Source: Candidatus Epulonipiscium sp. (lineage in GTDB: Bacteria; Bacillota_A; Clostridia; Lachnospirales; Cellulosilyticaceae). Taken from it: a DNA stretch of 64,000 bases. The stretch is taken from NCBI GenBank assembly GCA_012841565.1, contig DUUM01000090.1:1-64000 (forward strand), given 5' to 3'. The position numbers were made by a program, and so were the translations under genes. Shown one piece after another: positions 1-7,825 of this stretch; within the stretch, counting starts at the first letter, position 1; each line of letters begins with the position of its first letter. The notes below the pieces were generated by a model that had not been told where the DNA came from, did not search any database, and was given only the letters and a program-made list of their open reading frames with translations.

Positions 1-5
1 AACTA

Positions 6-539
6 TTAGCCGTGGCAAGAGGGGAAAGTTGAGGATTTCGGATAGATTTTTTTGAAATTCTTTTTAGCTGTATCTAAACGATGTGAAATGGCGCTTTTAC
101 TAACACCTTCACGTTTTGCATACTCTGTTACCGAAACTCCATCTAGGAATATAGCAATCAGTAGCTCCGCCTGTTTTTCTTTGAGGGTCTTGTAGATAAT
201 TTCACAAAGATATTCATAATCTTCTTGTTTCTCTTGAGTCACTTCATCTCTGTTATCAGGGAAATAGTCCATATGATCCGTTGCATCCTCGGATACATCA
301 TCCTTGCGGAATGGTTTTTTTGGCATCCCTCTGTGTCTATCAAATTTATGCCAGTTATTGTAGTCGGGCTTGTTAAAACGCTCGTCCATAATCTCCTGTG
401 GCGAACGACGAGTTACAGTTTCCTTGTCCTCGACAGAAGACAGCCTGTCCTCGTAATCTGCATCAATCATTAAGGTGAAGTCCTCGTCTGGTACCTCTAG
501 ATAGATAGATTTGTTTTCGTGCTGAATTCTAATTTTCAT
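6..539 (-). CDS. Sigma-70 region 4-like regulator of a mobile element
   Basis: The product is a 177-aa protein with a C-terminal helix-turn-helix of sigma-70 region 4 type (about residues 115-170), including 'GVSVTEYAKREGVSKSAIS'. The N-terminal half is charged and carries no obvious catalytic motif. I start it at ATG 539, which follows AAAGGA at 6 nt spacing. The frame stays open upstream, but that part overlaps a leader hairpin. Small sigma-like proteins of this type are common in integrative conjugative elements of Clostridia and probably regulate element genes; this role is inferred. It is the last visible gene at the left edge, so the rest of any element lies outside the window. Confidence 0.6.
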   Translation of the reverse strand: MKIRIQHENKSIYLEVPDEDFTLMIDADYEDRLSSVEDKETVTRRSPQEIMDERFNKPDYNNWHKFDRHRGMPKKPFRKDDVSEDATDHMDYFPDNRDEVTQEKQEDYEYLCEIIYKTLKEKQAELLIAIFLDGVSVTEYAKREGVSKSAISHRLDTAKKNFKKIYPKSSTFPSCHG

Positions 540-569
540 TTTGCATCCTTTCCGCCGGACTGCATTGGC

Positions 570-711
570 GGCAAAGGATACAAAAATAGGTCTGTGCCTC
601 GAAGTACACAGACCCTTTGTCCTGAAAATGAGCGCAACAAGGAAAGGTACTTCTATTGCAACGTATAACAATCCTTAACGGACTGAAACGTAACAATATG
701 TATCCTTTGCC
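570..711 (-). repeat. Inverted repeat pairing leader with attenuator
   Basis: GGCAAAGGATACA at 570-582 is the exact reverse complement of TGTATCCTTTGCC at 699-711. In the minus-strand RNA the upstream copy could pair with the copy that includes the U-run flank of the 589-614 hairpin. That pairing and the hairpin exclude each other, so it could act as an antiterminator. Confidence 0.45.
582..614 (-). terminator. Attenuator-like hairpin in leader of sigma-like gene
   Basis: An 8-bp stem (GGTCTGTG 589-596 with CACAGACC 607-614) is followed on the minus strand by a U-rich run (588-582). It lies about 45 nt upstream of the sigma-like start, so it would stop transcription before the gene unless it is prevented from forming. 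Confidence 0.5.
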
Positions 712-900
712 CTTATTGCAAATCAGGCATTTGATATTTTTTTGTAGACGAGGAATGGTCTAATTCTTGCTAACTACGAAGGACCTTTCCTTCATCTATC
801 ATTATTGTAGGTGAGAATTGGACAACCTTGGCGGACACCTCATGCCCGTTAATTTCAGGCTCAAATTACGCTTTTCCCCACAAAAACACCAAAAAACAAC

Positions 901-948
901 AATAAAAAAAGCCATACACATACCCTTAAAAGGATTCATGCATGGCTT
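901..948 (-). terminator. Intrinsic terminator
   Basis: A stem AAGCCAT/ATGGCTT (942-948 with 909-915) encloses a smaller CCTTTTAAGG palindrome and is followed on the minus strand by a run of U. It is the second of two tandem terminators below the ImmA/IrrE gene. Confidence 0.6.
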
Positions 949-962
949 ACTTATTTAATAAC

Positions 963-990
963 TAAAAAACGGACATCCTGTGTCCGCTTT
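963..990 (-). terminator. Intrinsic terminator of the restriction-modification operon
   Basis: The stem CGGACA (970-975) with TGTCCG (981-986) has a 5-nt loop and six U residues on the minus strand. It lies 20 nt below the stop codon of the ImmA/IrrE gene and should end the operon that starts near 7500. Confidence 0.75.
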
Positions 991-1010
991 TTCAAAAATA
1001 TTATTGAATT

Positions 1011-2879
1011 TTATAATGGCTCTGCGCCATGTTCCTGTAAAAACGTTCTAATCTCATCCATCGATTTTGCATATAGGTGAGTCAATGCAAAGTTATACCA
1101 AATATGACTATTGTTATTGAAGTTCAATGAAAATGGTGAGTTGCGAATTATATGACTGCTAATATTTGGCGGTAGATGAAGTCCAAGGCAGATTAATACT
1201 ATGGAATTAATCGATCCCGGTTCCTCACCATTAACGATTCGTCTTATGGTACGCTCGTTAACCAGGATTTTCTCTGCTAATTCTTTATAAGTTACTTTTT
1301 TCCACTCACGTACTATTTTGAGAGAGCTGGTATAACTATTTGGCAATTCATTATAGATTCGCATTTCTTCAGCTATTGTTTCGGCTAGTAAATGGGCCTT
1401 CTTTTCTGGAGATGAATGCTCAAAACCATTACAATATTTTATATCAAAATCTATATTCGATGTCTTATCGCGGTTGAGAAAACATTCAGTATAGTATCTT
1501 TCCTTACACCCGGATTTGACTGATAACTCGAAAACCAAACAACACTCTTCCATATGGGTTCGTGCATAGTCAGTAAGTACGGTCTGTCCAAATATATCCT
1601 GTGTTATATATTTTGGATGGTTTAAAACAAAGTGGGAATCTACATATATATAACTTCCGTCCCTAACTAAAGCGGCCATTTCTGAATTGGTTATGCTTTG
1701 GATGGCAGCATCCTCTGCGCCTATAGAAAAGGTCTGATTTCTTTCAAGCACACCCTTCTTAAATCTGTGAGGCTTGACGTAGCGACCATCTATGTAAGTA
1801 AAAGTTCCGATTGCTTCCTCATATCCAGCATCAATCATTCGAATTTTAGCTGCTGTCCGAGATACGCTGAAGAACGTTGCTAATGCGTCAATAACTGGCT
1901 CCATTACATCTATAAGTTCTGATGTTCCAAGTTCTGTACGGAATTGCTTTATAAACTTAAATGCTTGGGTTTTAAACATGGCTAGTGGCATTTGTATCTT
2001 TGGAGCAAGGGCATTCGCCTGCCATTCCATCCAGTCAGTTGCATCTCTGGTATTGTCTTTTATACCCCCGACTACCTGACACTTTATTCGTGTGACACTG
2101 CTGTTATATAACCGCTCCAATTCAAATGCTTTTCTATGTTGATCCCAATGAACACACTCATGCACAATAGTATTATTGACTGACCCCAGATTACGAAGGA
2201 AGTAAGCTTTAGGGTCCACGATTATTGTACGAGCATTCACACGGGTCTGTACCATTTCATCGCTATCTTCATCATAAAATTCTGCATCACAGTCGTGAAA
2301 GTATATCTGTCCAAAAACAGAGAAATCCTTTGTAATCTCTCGCATTTCTACTGTAAGGCCCATTTTTTCTGCCAACACCTGTGGCTCAACTGCCATCGGG
2401 GTTTTTAATGCTTCAGGGTAATGTCTTCTAAGGAAGTCTGTAGCAACAGATTCTAGTTGTTCCTTATGAATGATAGGGACAAGGGAGTCTGACATAGGTT
2501 TTGGCTGCTTATTTTTGCTAGTATACTCAGTTATACTGGAGATTGAAAAATCATCCAAATTACAATCTAAATCTCCTGAGCATTCCAGCATAAACCATTG
2601 CCGGCAATTTTCCGATTCATCATAGTGATAATCTGATTCTCGGACTTCAAATTCTGCTTCAACAGCAACATCAAATTCTATTTTCATGTCCGGTAAGTCA
2701 TTAACTGACACAAACTTAACTTCTACATCTGACAATTCTATGCCGCCAATGTTTCGAACCCTGTATAACCGTAAGTCTAAATCTTCACAATTATCCGTTG
2801 CATAGGTTTGTATGGCAGAAAATATCTCATTATAGAATCTATCAGCCACATAGTCTTTAAAGGATCTATTACCTGCCAT
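1011..2879 (-). CDS. ImmA/IrrE-family zinc metallopeptidase with C-terminal HTH
   Basis: The product has 622 aa. The central part carries a zinc protease motif, 'HECVHWDQH' (HExxH, about residue 240), with a later Glu in 'WMEWQANALAPK', as in ImmA/IrrE peptidases. About 130 residues of unassigned sequence precede this domain. Near residues 530-560, 'TYKELAEKILVNERTIRRI' is a clear HTH. I chose ATG 2879 because GGAGGG lies 8 nt upstream; an ATG seven codons earlier lacks such a site. Family members cleave repressors to derepress mobile elements or stress genes. As the last gene of the restriction-modification operon, this one may control it or an element gene, but the target is unknown. Confidence 0.7.
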   Translation of the reverse strand: MAGNRSFKDYVADRFYNEIFSAIQTYATDNCEDLDLRLYRVRNIGGIELSDVEVKFVSVNDLPDMKIEFDVAVEAEFEVRESDYHYDESENCRQWFMLECSGDLDCNLDDFSISSITEYTSKNKQPKPMSDSLVPIIHKEQLESVATDFLRRHYPEALKTPMAVEPQVLAEKMGLTVEMREITKDFSVFGQIYFHDCDAEFYDEDSDEMVQTRVNARTIIVDPKAYFLRNLGSVNNTIVHECVHWDQHRKAFELERLYNSSVTRIKCQVVGGIKDNTRDATDWMEWQANALAPKIQMPLAMFKTQAFKFIKQFRTELGTSELIDVMEPVIDALATFFSVSRTAAKIRMIDAGYEEAIGTFTYIDGRYVKPHRFKKGVLERNQTFSIGAEDAAIQSITNSEMAALVRDGSYIYVDSHFVLNHPKYITQDIFGQTVLTDYARTHMEECCLVFELSVKSGCKERYYTECFLNRDKTSNIDFDIKYCNGFEHSSPEKKAHLLAETIAEEMRIYNELPNSYTSSLKIVREWKKVTYKELAEKILVNERTIRRIVNGEEPGSINSIVLICLGLHLPPNISSHIIRNSPFSLNFNNNSHIWYNFALTHLYAKSMDEIRTFLQEHGAEPL

Positions 2880-2931
2880 ATAAATATCCCTCCGCATCAT
2901 TTATTACTAAATCTATCTATCTAAATTTCAA

Positions 2932-4233
2932 TTATAATGCTTCGATAAATTGAGCCAAATTTACTAACGCTCTTTTATTTTCTTTTGGAGTTCCAGTTAT
3001 ATGTAGTGCCCAAAAGTAAAGGTCAACATTTTTATTACCAGGAAAATTGAGTTGATATTTTCCGATAGGTGCTGTACGCTTTCTGTTTGAAGGATACACA
3101 AGTATTATATGGGGAGAATTAACTCTTGAAGCGTAATAATATTGTTGGTAAATATCTGGATTAGCCGCTATAAAATCAGGTATATCCCTGTCTAATACGC
3201 TTCTATATTTATTCTTTGTATCTAATACAACTGATTTATTACCAGAATTATAGTAACCATCTAATTCAATATTCTTACGTTCAATTGGAATATCGTTTGG
3301 CCCGACACCAAGTGTAAAACGCTTTTTTATTTCAAATCCCTCTTTGAAAATACGTTTTAACCCAACTGTTACATAGAATTCAAACACTTCGTTCATATCT
3401 AACATAAACTCTGGAAAAAACGCTGCTGAATCCCCATCTAAAGGATCATACCCAAAAAGAATATATTTGGCAAAAAGCAGTGCTTTTTCATAATCATCAC
3501 GCCTAATTGATGTAAAATCTGCTACACGTGGGAAGGAGTTTCCGTCTATTTCCTCTATCGTACTTATGCCATCGAAATATTGCTCAGCATTACTTAGTAA
3601 TGGTAAAACCCATTCCAGAGAAGATACTTCTTTTGATTTACTTATTGCAGCTTTCAATACTTGATTTATTGGTATATCAGCTGAGACTATGGTCTTCTCC
3701 ACACAGAATTTATCATATGCAGGGTTCTTTTTTATTTGTTCCTGAAGATTAAGCTTACCTACAATCCGATTACTTATCGTTTCTGTAGAACACATTTCTG
3801 TGATCATTCCGTTTTGCTTAATACTTTCAATTGTATTTAAGAGTGAAATTACAAAATAATCTACAGCAGCAACTGTCTCTTCATCGTCTAAATAACTGGA
3901 TAAAACTTTCCTAGTCGCAGATGCACTTTCAACATCTTCAGCCTGAGCCTGTAAATAAAGTATTTTGCCCAGAGTTAAATTGGGAATCATCGACATAATA
4001 TATAAGACCACATCATCATACACCATGACGCCGACGTGTGAATTAGCATTAATACAAAACCCCTTACCTCTTCCAAACGAAATAGAAAACGGTTCGATGC
4101 CATTAGTACTTACATAATCGTAATACATTGCAGTCAATTTTGTATATAACTGCAATTCTGATAATTCTCCATTTTTCACGATATCAAAATCTCGTATGTA
4201 TATACTCTCCCACTGTTTTATTTGTAATAGCAC
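2932..4233 (-). CDS. McrC-like restriction subunit (LlaJI/BsuMI type)
   Basis: The product is a 433-aa protein with the pattern of McrC-family subunits: an N-terminal McrB-interacting half and a C-terminal PD-(D/E)XK nuclease. In the nuclease part the acidic residue in 'NIELDGYY' and the 'VVLDTKNKY' (DxK) strand supply metal-binding residues, and 'DIPDFIAANPDIYQQYYYA' resembles the McrC helix after the active site. The start is GTG 4233, overlapping the upstream TAG by one base, so translation is probably coupled to the McrB-like gene. McrC proteins cut DNA when driven by the GTPase. The gene order matches YdiS-YdjA of BsuMI and the R1-R2 pair of LlaJI. Confidence 0.75.
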   Translation of the reverse strand: MLLQIKQWESIYIRDFDIVKNGELSELQLYTKLTAMYYDYVSTNGIEPFSISFGRGKGFCINANSHVGVMVYDDVVLYIMSMIPNLTLGKILYLQAQAEDVESASATRKVLSSYLDDEETVAAVDYFVISLLNTIESIKQNGMITEMCSTETISNRIVGKLNLQEQIKKNPAYDKFCVEKTIVSADIPINQVLKAAISKSKEVSSLEWVLPLLSNAEQYFDGISTIEEIDGNSFPRVADFTSIRRDDYEKALLFAKYILFGYDPLDGDSAAFFPEFMLDMNEVFEFYVTVGLKRIFKEGFEIKKRFTLGVGPNDIPIERKNIELDGYYNSGNKSVVLDTKNKYRSVLDRDIPDFIAANPDIYQQYYYASRVNSPHIILVYPSNRKRTAPIGKYQLNFPGNKNVDLYFWALHITGTPKENKRALVNLAQFIEAL

Positions 4234-5213
4234 TAAGATTTCACCACCTTGCTATTCTTTAATCCTGAAAGGAATTCAATAACGTCATCATCCGTGATTT
4301 CATAACCAAATATTATTCTATCTCTTAATTCAGGACCCAATAAACTACCTAGGATATCTCTATTCGAACCACAATAACTTTCAATTTGCGGGAAAATAGT
4401 TTCTCTAAATATTCTTCCAATATCTTCTTTAGTGTATGGATGGACTGAGTTGTCCTTTCTTATCCAAAGTACATGGCCAAGTGTTAAGTCCTTACCAAGA
4501 AGAGGATGCTTAGTTATTTTTGTGTTTAAAATATTGAAACAATCAATGTAATCATCTATCGAAATCCCAAGCGACTCTGAAAATGAAGATGTCGAAATCA
4601 AAGTATGAAGAATCTCAGATGAAGGATATACAGGTAAAAATCTGAATCTACGTCTAAATGCAAAATCAAGTTTTGCCAAGGTCTTATCTGCAGTATTCAT
4701 CGTGCCAACAATAACTACATTTGATGGAATACAAAAATCCAAATGTTGTTTCGACGTTTTCAGCCTTCTCTGTCCTTTATCTTCCATCAAGTTCATCACT
4801 TCGCCAAAAACCGCCGTTACATTTGCACGGTTAATCTCATCAATAACAAAAACACTTATTTTATCTCGATACTGTTCTTCTGAAGCATCACGGCAAAAGT
4901 TATAGAAAGTACCTGTTTCAAATTTAAAACCACCTTTATCAACATCAGGGACAATACCTTCTATAAATTCCTCGTAAGAGTAGTTTGCATGAAACTGGAT
5001 TATCTCACACAAACCTAATTTGTCAGCTAATTTTTCAGACAGCTTATCAATCATATAAGTCTTACTGGTTCCCGGAGGCCCGTACAAAATACAATCTTGT
5101 TTTTTTAATACTGCTTCAACAACTTGGTCTATCGTTGTATTGGCAATCTTGTAACTTAAATCCACCTCTTCAAAAGTTGCGTGTTGTAAAAATTCCTCTA
5201 CAGAATTAGGCAT
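4233..5213 (-). CDS. McrB-like AAA+ GTPase restriction subunit
   Basis: The product is a 326-aa AAA+ motor. Walker A is 'LYGPPGTSKTYMI' (about residue 43), Walker B is 'VFVIDEINRAN', and the GTP-specific McrB signature appears as 'GTMNTADKTLAKLDFAFRRR' with its arginine finger. It lacks the N-terminal DNA-binding domain of E. coli McrB, so target recognition must come from another subunit, perhaps the 287-aa protein encoded just upstream. It begins 3 nt after that gene and shares one base with the McrC-like gene. GTP-driven translocation that activates the McrC nuclease is the known family role. Confidence 0.82.
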   Translation of the reverse strand: MPNSVEEFLQHATFEEVDLSYKIANTTIDQVVEAVLKKQDCILYGPPGTSKTYMIDKLSEKLADKLGLCEIIQFHANYSYEEFIEGIVPDVDKGGFKFETGTFYNFCRDASEEQYRDKISVFVIDEINRANVTAVFGEVMNLMEDKGQRRLKTSKQHLDFCIPSNVVIVGTMNTADKTLAKLDFAFRRRFRFLPVYPSSEILHTLISTSSFSESLGISIDDYIDCFNILNTKITKHPLLGKDLTLGHVLWIRKDNSVHPYTKEDIGRIFRETIFPQIESYCGSNRDILGSLLGPELRDRIIFGYEITDDDVIEFLSGLKNSKVVKS

Positions 5214-5216
5214 ATA

Positions 5217-6080
5217 CTATTCCTCCCATAACTTCTTGTATTCATCAATAACATTAACTTTCATTTTTCTTGTTCCTGTCCCGGCTCCACCAGCAGTCCT
5301 CTGCAAATAAAATAAAGTCTTTTCCAAAGGATGACGCATAATTAAATTTAACCTATACTTGTCTTCCCGTCCTTCAGAGGAATCAATATAAACATATCCA
5401 GCAATTGCAAGAAATGAAAGCATCTCGTTGATTTTTCTCAATTTATCGTTTGCAATGTTTTCATGCTCCATTGCTTTTCTTTCAGCTATAATGCCATCAG
5501 CAGCAGTACGGCAATCTTCATCACGAAGCGGTTGTAAATACTTAAATATTTCATATGCGGTAAGGTACGCTTCCTCCTTGCCACTTTTTTCAAATAATTC
5601 AACCATTGTTTTTATAATACACAATAGCGGCCTAATGACTACTCCAGACTTTTTCCATTCATCATAGTCGGAATATGCTAAATGTGGGTATTCAAATTTT
5701 TGTATTATGTATTTGTAAAACTCAGCCTCGCTGACCTTTCCTTCTGCTAATGCTCTTCCGAACCCCGTCAACATAATTTGTTTTCCATAGCCTTCTGCCT
5801 TCAGTAAATCTGGAGGAACACAAATATAAAACACACTAAATAATCTTGCTTTATTTCTAAATACAGAGCCCTCAGTATTAATATCGAGATTACCATTATC
5901 TCGTGCAGGCATCCACGCTGGATGCCCCGTATTTGAAATTAAGTCCTCTGTCAGCCGACCCATTTTGGAATTACTCCCATCAGTATTTTCCCCCTCATAC
6001 AGTAACAACGATGCTGCGGCTTGCTGCATAATGCCATAAGGAGTAAATGTCTTAAAATGTTCAAATTGCCATTCAATCAT
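5217..6080 (-). CDS. Unrecognised restriction-operon protein, YdiR-like by position
   Basis: I do not recognise a domain in this 287-aa protein. It is soluble and has no signal peptide or nuclease motif that I can see. The C-terminal 80 residues include basic and winged-helix-like stretches ('KINEMLSFLAIAGYVYID'). The start is ATG 6080, overlapping the methyltransferase stop as TAATG with GAGGTG 6 nt upstream, so translation is coupled. In BsuMI three genes make up the restriction part (ydiR, ydiS, ydjA). Here the three genes between the methyltransferase and the ImmA/IrrE gene have the same order and similar sizes. By that analogy it may recognise the DNA target. This is inference from position only. 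Confidence 0.55.
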   Translation of the reverse strand: MIEWQFEHFKTFTPYGIMQQAAASLLLYEGENTDGSNSKMGRLTEDLISNTGHPAWMPARDNGNLDINTEGSVFRNKARLFSVFYICVPPDLLKAEGYGKQIMLTGFGRALAEGKVSEAEFYKYIIQKFEYPHLAYSDYDEWKKSGVVIRPLLCIIKTMVELFEKSGKEEAYLTAYEIFKYLQPLRDEDCRTAADGIIAERKAMEHENIANDKLRKINEMLSFLAIAGYVYIDSSEGREDKYRLNLIMRHPLEKTLFYLQRTAGGAGTGTRKMKVNVIDEYKKLWEE

Positions 6081-7252
6081 TAACAGCACCTCGTTTCTTC
6101 TGTTATAAGGTCAAACATACTTATTTGATTTTCAGCTTTATTACAATTCTCTGGCTCGCCAATTGCATTAAATGCTTTAATATATTTTGGTAACTGACTC
6201 ACAACTGGGTGTTTAATATTTGATAATTCCTTTGAGAAGTCCACATCCATATTAAAAATATACGATTTAATATATGATGCAATAAAATACGCTAAAAGCG
6301 GAGGCACCGCATTTCCGACCTGCGTAAACTGTCTTGACATAGTACCAGCAAATTCAAAATCGTCTGGAAATGTTTGAAACCTTGCGCATTCTCTTGGCGA
6401 TGTGGTACGTGGCAAATATGGGTGCAAGTGAGAACGACCACCACCGTTTTCACCCCCAGCAATAACAGTTTTACTAGGCAAATTAGGGTCAAGCCTATCA
6501 ACTCTTCCTTTATGGTCACGTTCTCCAAAATTCAATTTCTTATATCGCTCAACTGTTTTTGGAGTATGTGCACGTAGCTGATGGTTCAAAGGATTCTCGG
6601 GGAAATCACTTAGTGCATCACTAACCGTAAAGATTTTACCAAGTTGAACAGTATTATCGTTGAAATATGGTCTTTTGCCAGCAACACGGGTACCAACAAG
6701 AATCATCCTTTCCCTGTATTGTGGAACACCAAATTCATGGGAATGTATCGCACATGGTGTAGAATAAACATAATCATCATCTAATGCCTTTAAGGATTCG
6801 GATAAAAACTCACCATCATCCCACGAAATCAACGCTGTAACATTCTCTATAACAAAAACTTTAGGCCGTATCTCATTCACTACCCGGATAAACTCTGGTA
6901 ATAAATTGCCTTTTTCTTCATCAAGGTTCCCTTTTCTTTTATACCTCTTGTCATCCTTATAATAACGTTGAGCGGCGGCTACACTGAATGGTTGACAAGG
7001 AGGTCCACCACTAATTATATCTATTTCTGTATCACCAATCATTTCCTTTAAGACTTTCAAATTAAAGTCGCGAACATCTCCGTCAAACTCTGGAGGTCCA
7101 AAAATCTTAATTCCAGGATGATTCTTTCTTAATGTATCACACGCAAATTGCTTAATCTCAACAGCAGCAACGGTTTCAATATTTGCCCATTTAAAGCCTA
7201 AATCAATACCACCGCATCCTGCAAATAGTGACAAATGTTTCAGCTTGTTCAT
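6080..7252 (-). CDS. DNA (cytosine-5) methyltransferase
   Basis: The product is a 390-aa C5-cytosine methyltransferase with all key motifs in order: motif I 'LFAGCGGIDLGF', catalytic motif IV 'GGPPCQPFSVAA' (Cys nucleophile), motif VI 'VFVIENVTAL', motif VIII 'QYRERMILVG', a target recognition stretch around residues 215-270, motif IX 'RECARFQTFPDDF', and motif X 'QVGNAVPPLL'. It looks intact. ATG 7252 follows GAGGAC. It would protect host DNA from the McrBC-like nuclease encoded downstream. LlaJI and BsuMI use two such enzymes; only one is present here. Confidence 0.92.
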   Translation of the reverse strand: MNKLKHLSLFAGCGGIDLGFKWANIETVAAVEIKQFACDTLRKNHPGIKIFGPPEFDGDVRDFNLKVLKEMIGDTEIDIISGGPPCQPFSVAAAQRYYKDDKRYKRKGNLDEEKGNLLPEFIRVVNEIRPKVFVIENVTALISWDDGEFLSESLKALDDDYVYSTPCAIHSHEFGVPQYRERMILVGTRVAGKRPYFNDNTVQLGKIFTVSDALSDFPENPLNHQLRAHTPKTVERYKKLNFGERDHKGRVDRLDPNLPSKTVIAGGENGGGRSHLHPYLPRTTSPRECARFQTFPDDFEFAGTMSRQFTQVGNAVPPLLAYFIASYIKSYIFNMDVDFSKELSNIKHPVVSQLPKYIKAFNAIGEPENCNKAENQISMFDLITEETRCC

Positions 7253-7267
7253 TATAAGTCCTCATTT

Positions 7268-7462
7268 CTATTTCATTGCACTCTTTCCACTTTTTACCCA
7301 ATCATCTAATTCAGAGCATTTAAATTTCCATTGCTTTCCGATCTTATGAGCGGGTATGCCGTTTTTCTTTTTAATCCAACCTCTTAGGGTAACAGGTTTT
7401 ATACCTAAGTACTCAGCAGCTTCTTCAATATTTATCCAGTTATCACTGATTATTTCGCTCAT
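7268..7462 (-). CDS. Excisionase-family small HTH DNA-binding protein
   Basis: The product is a 64-aa protein made of one MerR/excisionase-type helix-turn-helix: 'NIEEAAEYLGIKPVTLRGW' followed by a basic wing, 'KIGKQWKFKCSELDDWV'. ATG 7462 follows GAGGTG at 6 nt. It is the first gene of the restriction-modification operon, 15 nt ahead of the methyltransferase. A phased repeat array lies just upstream of the promoter, so it may act as the controller protein of the system. A role as an excisionase for the island is the alternative; no integrase is visible nearby. Confidence 0.7.
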   Translation of the reverse strand: MSEIISDNWINIEEAAEYLGIKPVTLRGWIKKKNGIPAHKIGKQWKFKCSELDDWVKSGKSAMK

Positions 7463-7509
7463 TTAACACACCTCAATACTTCTTAATTTGGTAACTAGAA
7501 TACATATAT

Positions 7510-7538
7510 ACTATATTACAAAATTCATGCTTTTTCAA
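7510..7538 (-). promoter_or_regulatory. Sigma-A promoter of the restriction-modification operon
   Basis: On the minus strand TTGAAA (7533-7538), a 17-nt spacer and TATAGT (7510-7515) make a good sigma-A promoter, about 50 nt upstream of the small HTH gene. Confidence 0.6.
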
Positions 7539-7547
7539 TGATTTGAT

Positions 7548-7587
7548 TATACTTCTTTATACTTATTGATATTCAGTGATACTTCCG
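7548..7587 (-). repeat. Four 10-bp phased repeats upstream of the operon promoter
   Basis: On the plus strand, units begin at 7548 (TATACTTCTT), 7558 (TATACTTATT), 7568 (GATATTCAGT) and 7578 (GATACTTCCG). They repeat exactly every 10 bp, one helical turn, and the third unit is the most diverged. The array ends 10 bp upstream of the -35 element, as expected for binding sites of an activator or controller protein. Confidence 0.5.
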
Positions 7588-7825
7588 AGCTTATGGTTAA
7601 AACTATTATTCATGCTATATATTAGCCTCTTCAACATCTATTCTATCTCCTCACCCCTACCTATTTATCTAATCTGTCTCCACAGCCCTACACGCATTTT
7701 TAGGTTCGATATGTTTCCTCAATAAATAAAAATAAGGATTCTCAAGGTTAAAAGGCACCGCCAGATGTTGGGCAGAAAATCCTCCAATCTTGAAAATCCA
7801 TTATTTATCAGTGTTTTGAATAGTC

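Larger units (their letters stand above)
540..1010. other. 470-bp intergenic leader region with hairpins, no credible gene
   Basis: This stretch separates the sigma-like gene from the ImmA/IrrE gene. It holds two minus-strand terminators (901-948 and 963-990), an attenuator-like hairpin (582-614) and a 13-bp inverted repeat (570-582 with 699-711). Short ORFs such as a five-codon ATG CCT GAT TTG CAA TAA on the minus strand have no ribosome binding site. I see no real gene here. The arrangement looks like a long, structured 5' leader for the sigma-like gene. Confidence 0.5.
7463..7825. other. Intergenic junction between island and core genes
   Basis: This 363-bp stretch holds the operon promoter (7510-7538) and a phased repeat array (7548-7587). 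It also holds an imperfect 14-bp inverted repeat (7736-7749 with 7786-7799, 12 of 14 positions pairing) just below the rlmCD stop codon. I found no gene here. It is the likely right boundary of the island, but no duplicated attachment sequence can be seen because the left end lies outside the window. Confidence 0.4.

Noticed and set aside
6..671. Longer 221-aa version of the sigma-like protein
   Set aside because: The added N-terminus overlaps the hairpin and inverted repeat and lacks a ribosome site; ATG 539 has a clear one.
6292..6577. Overlapping frames within the methyltransferase gene on both strands
   Set aside because: Shadows of the intact methyltransferase reading frame; no start signals.
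7736..7799. Inverted repeat as rlmCD terminator or attachment site
   Set aside because: The loop is 36 nt, the stem has two mismatches, and no T-run follows; evidence is too weak for either.
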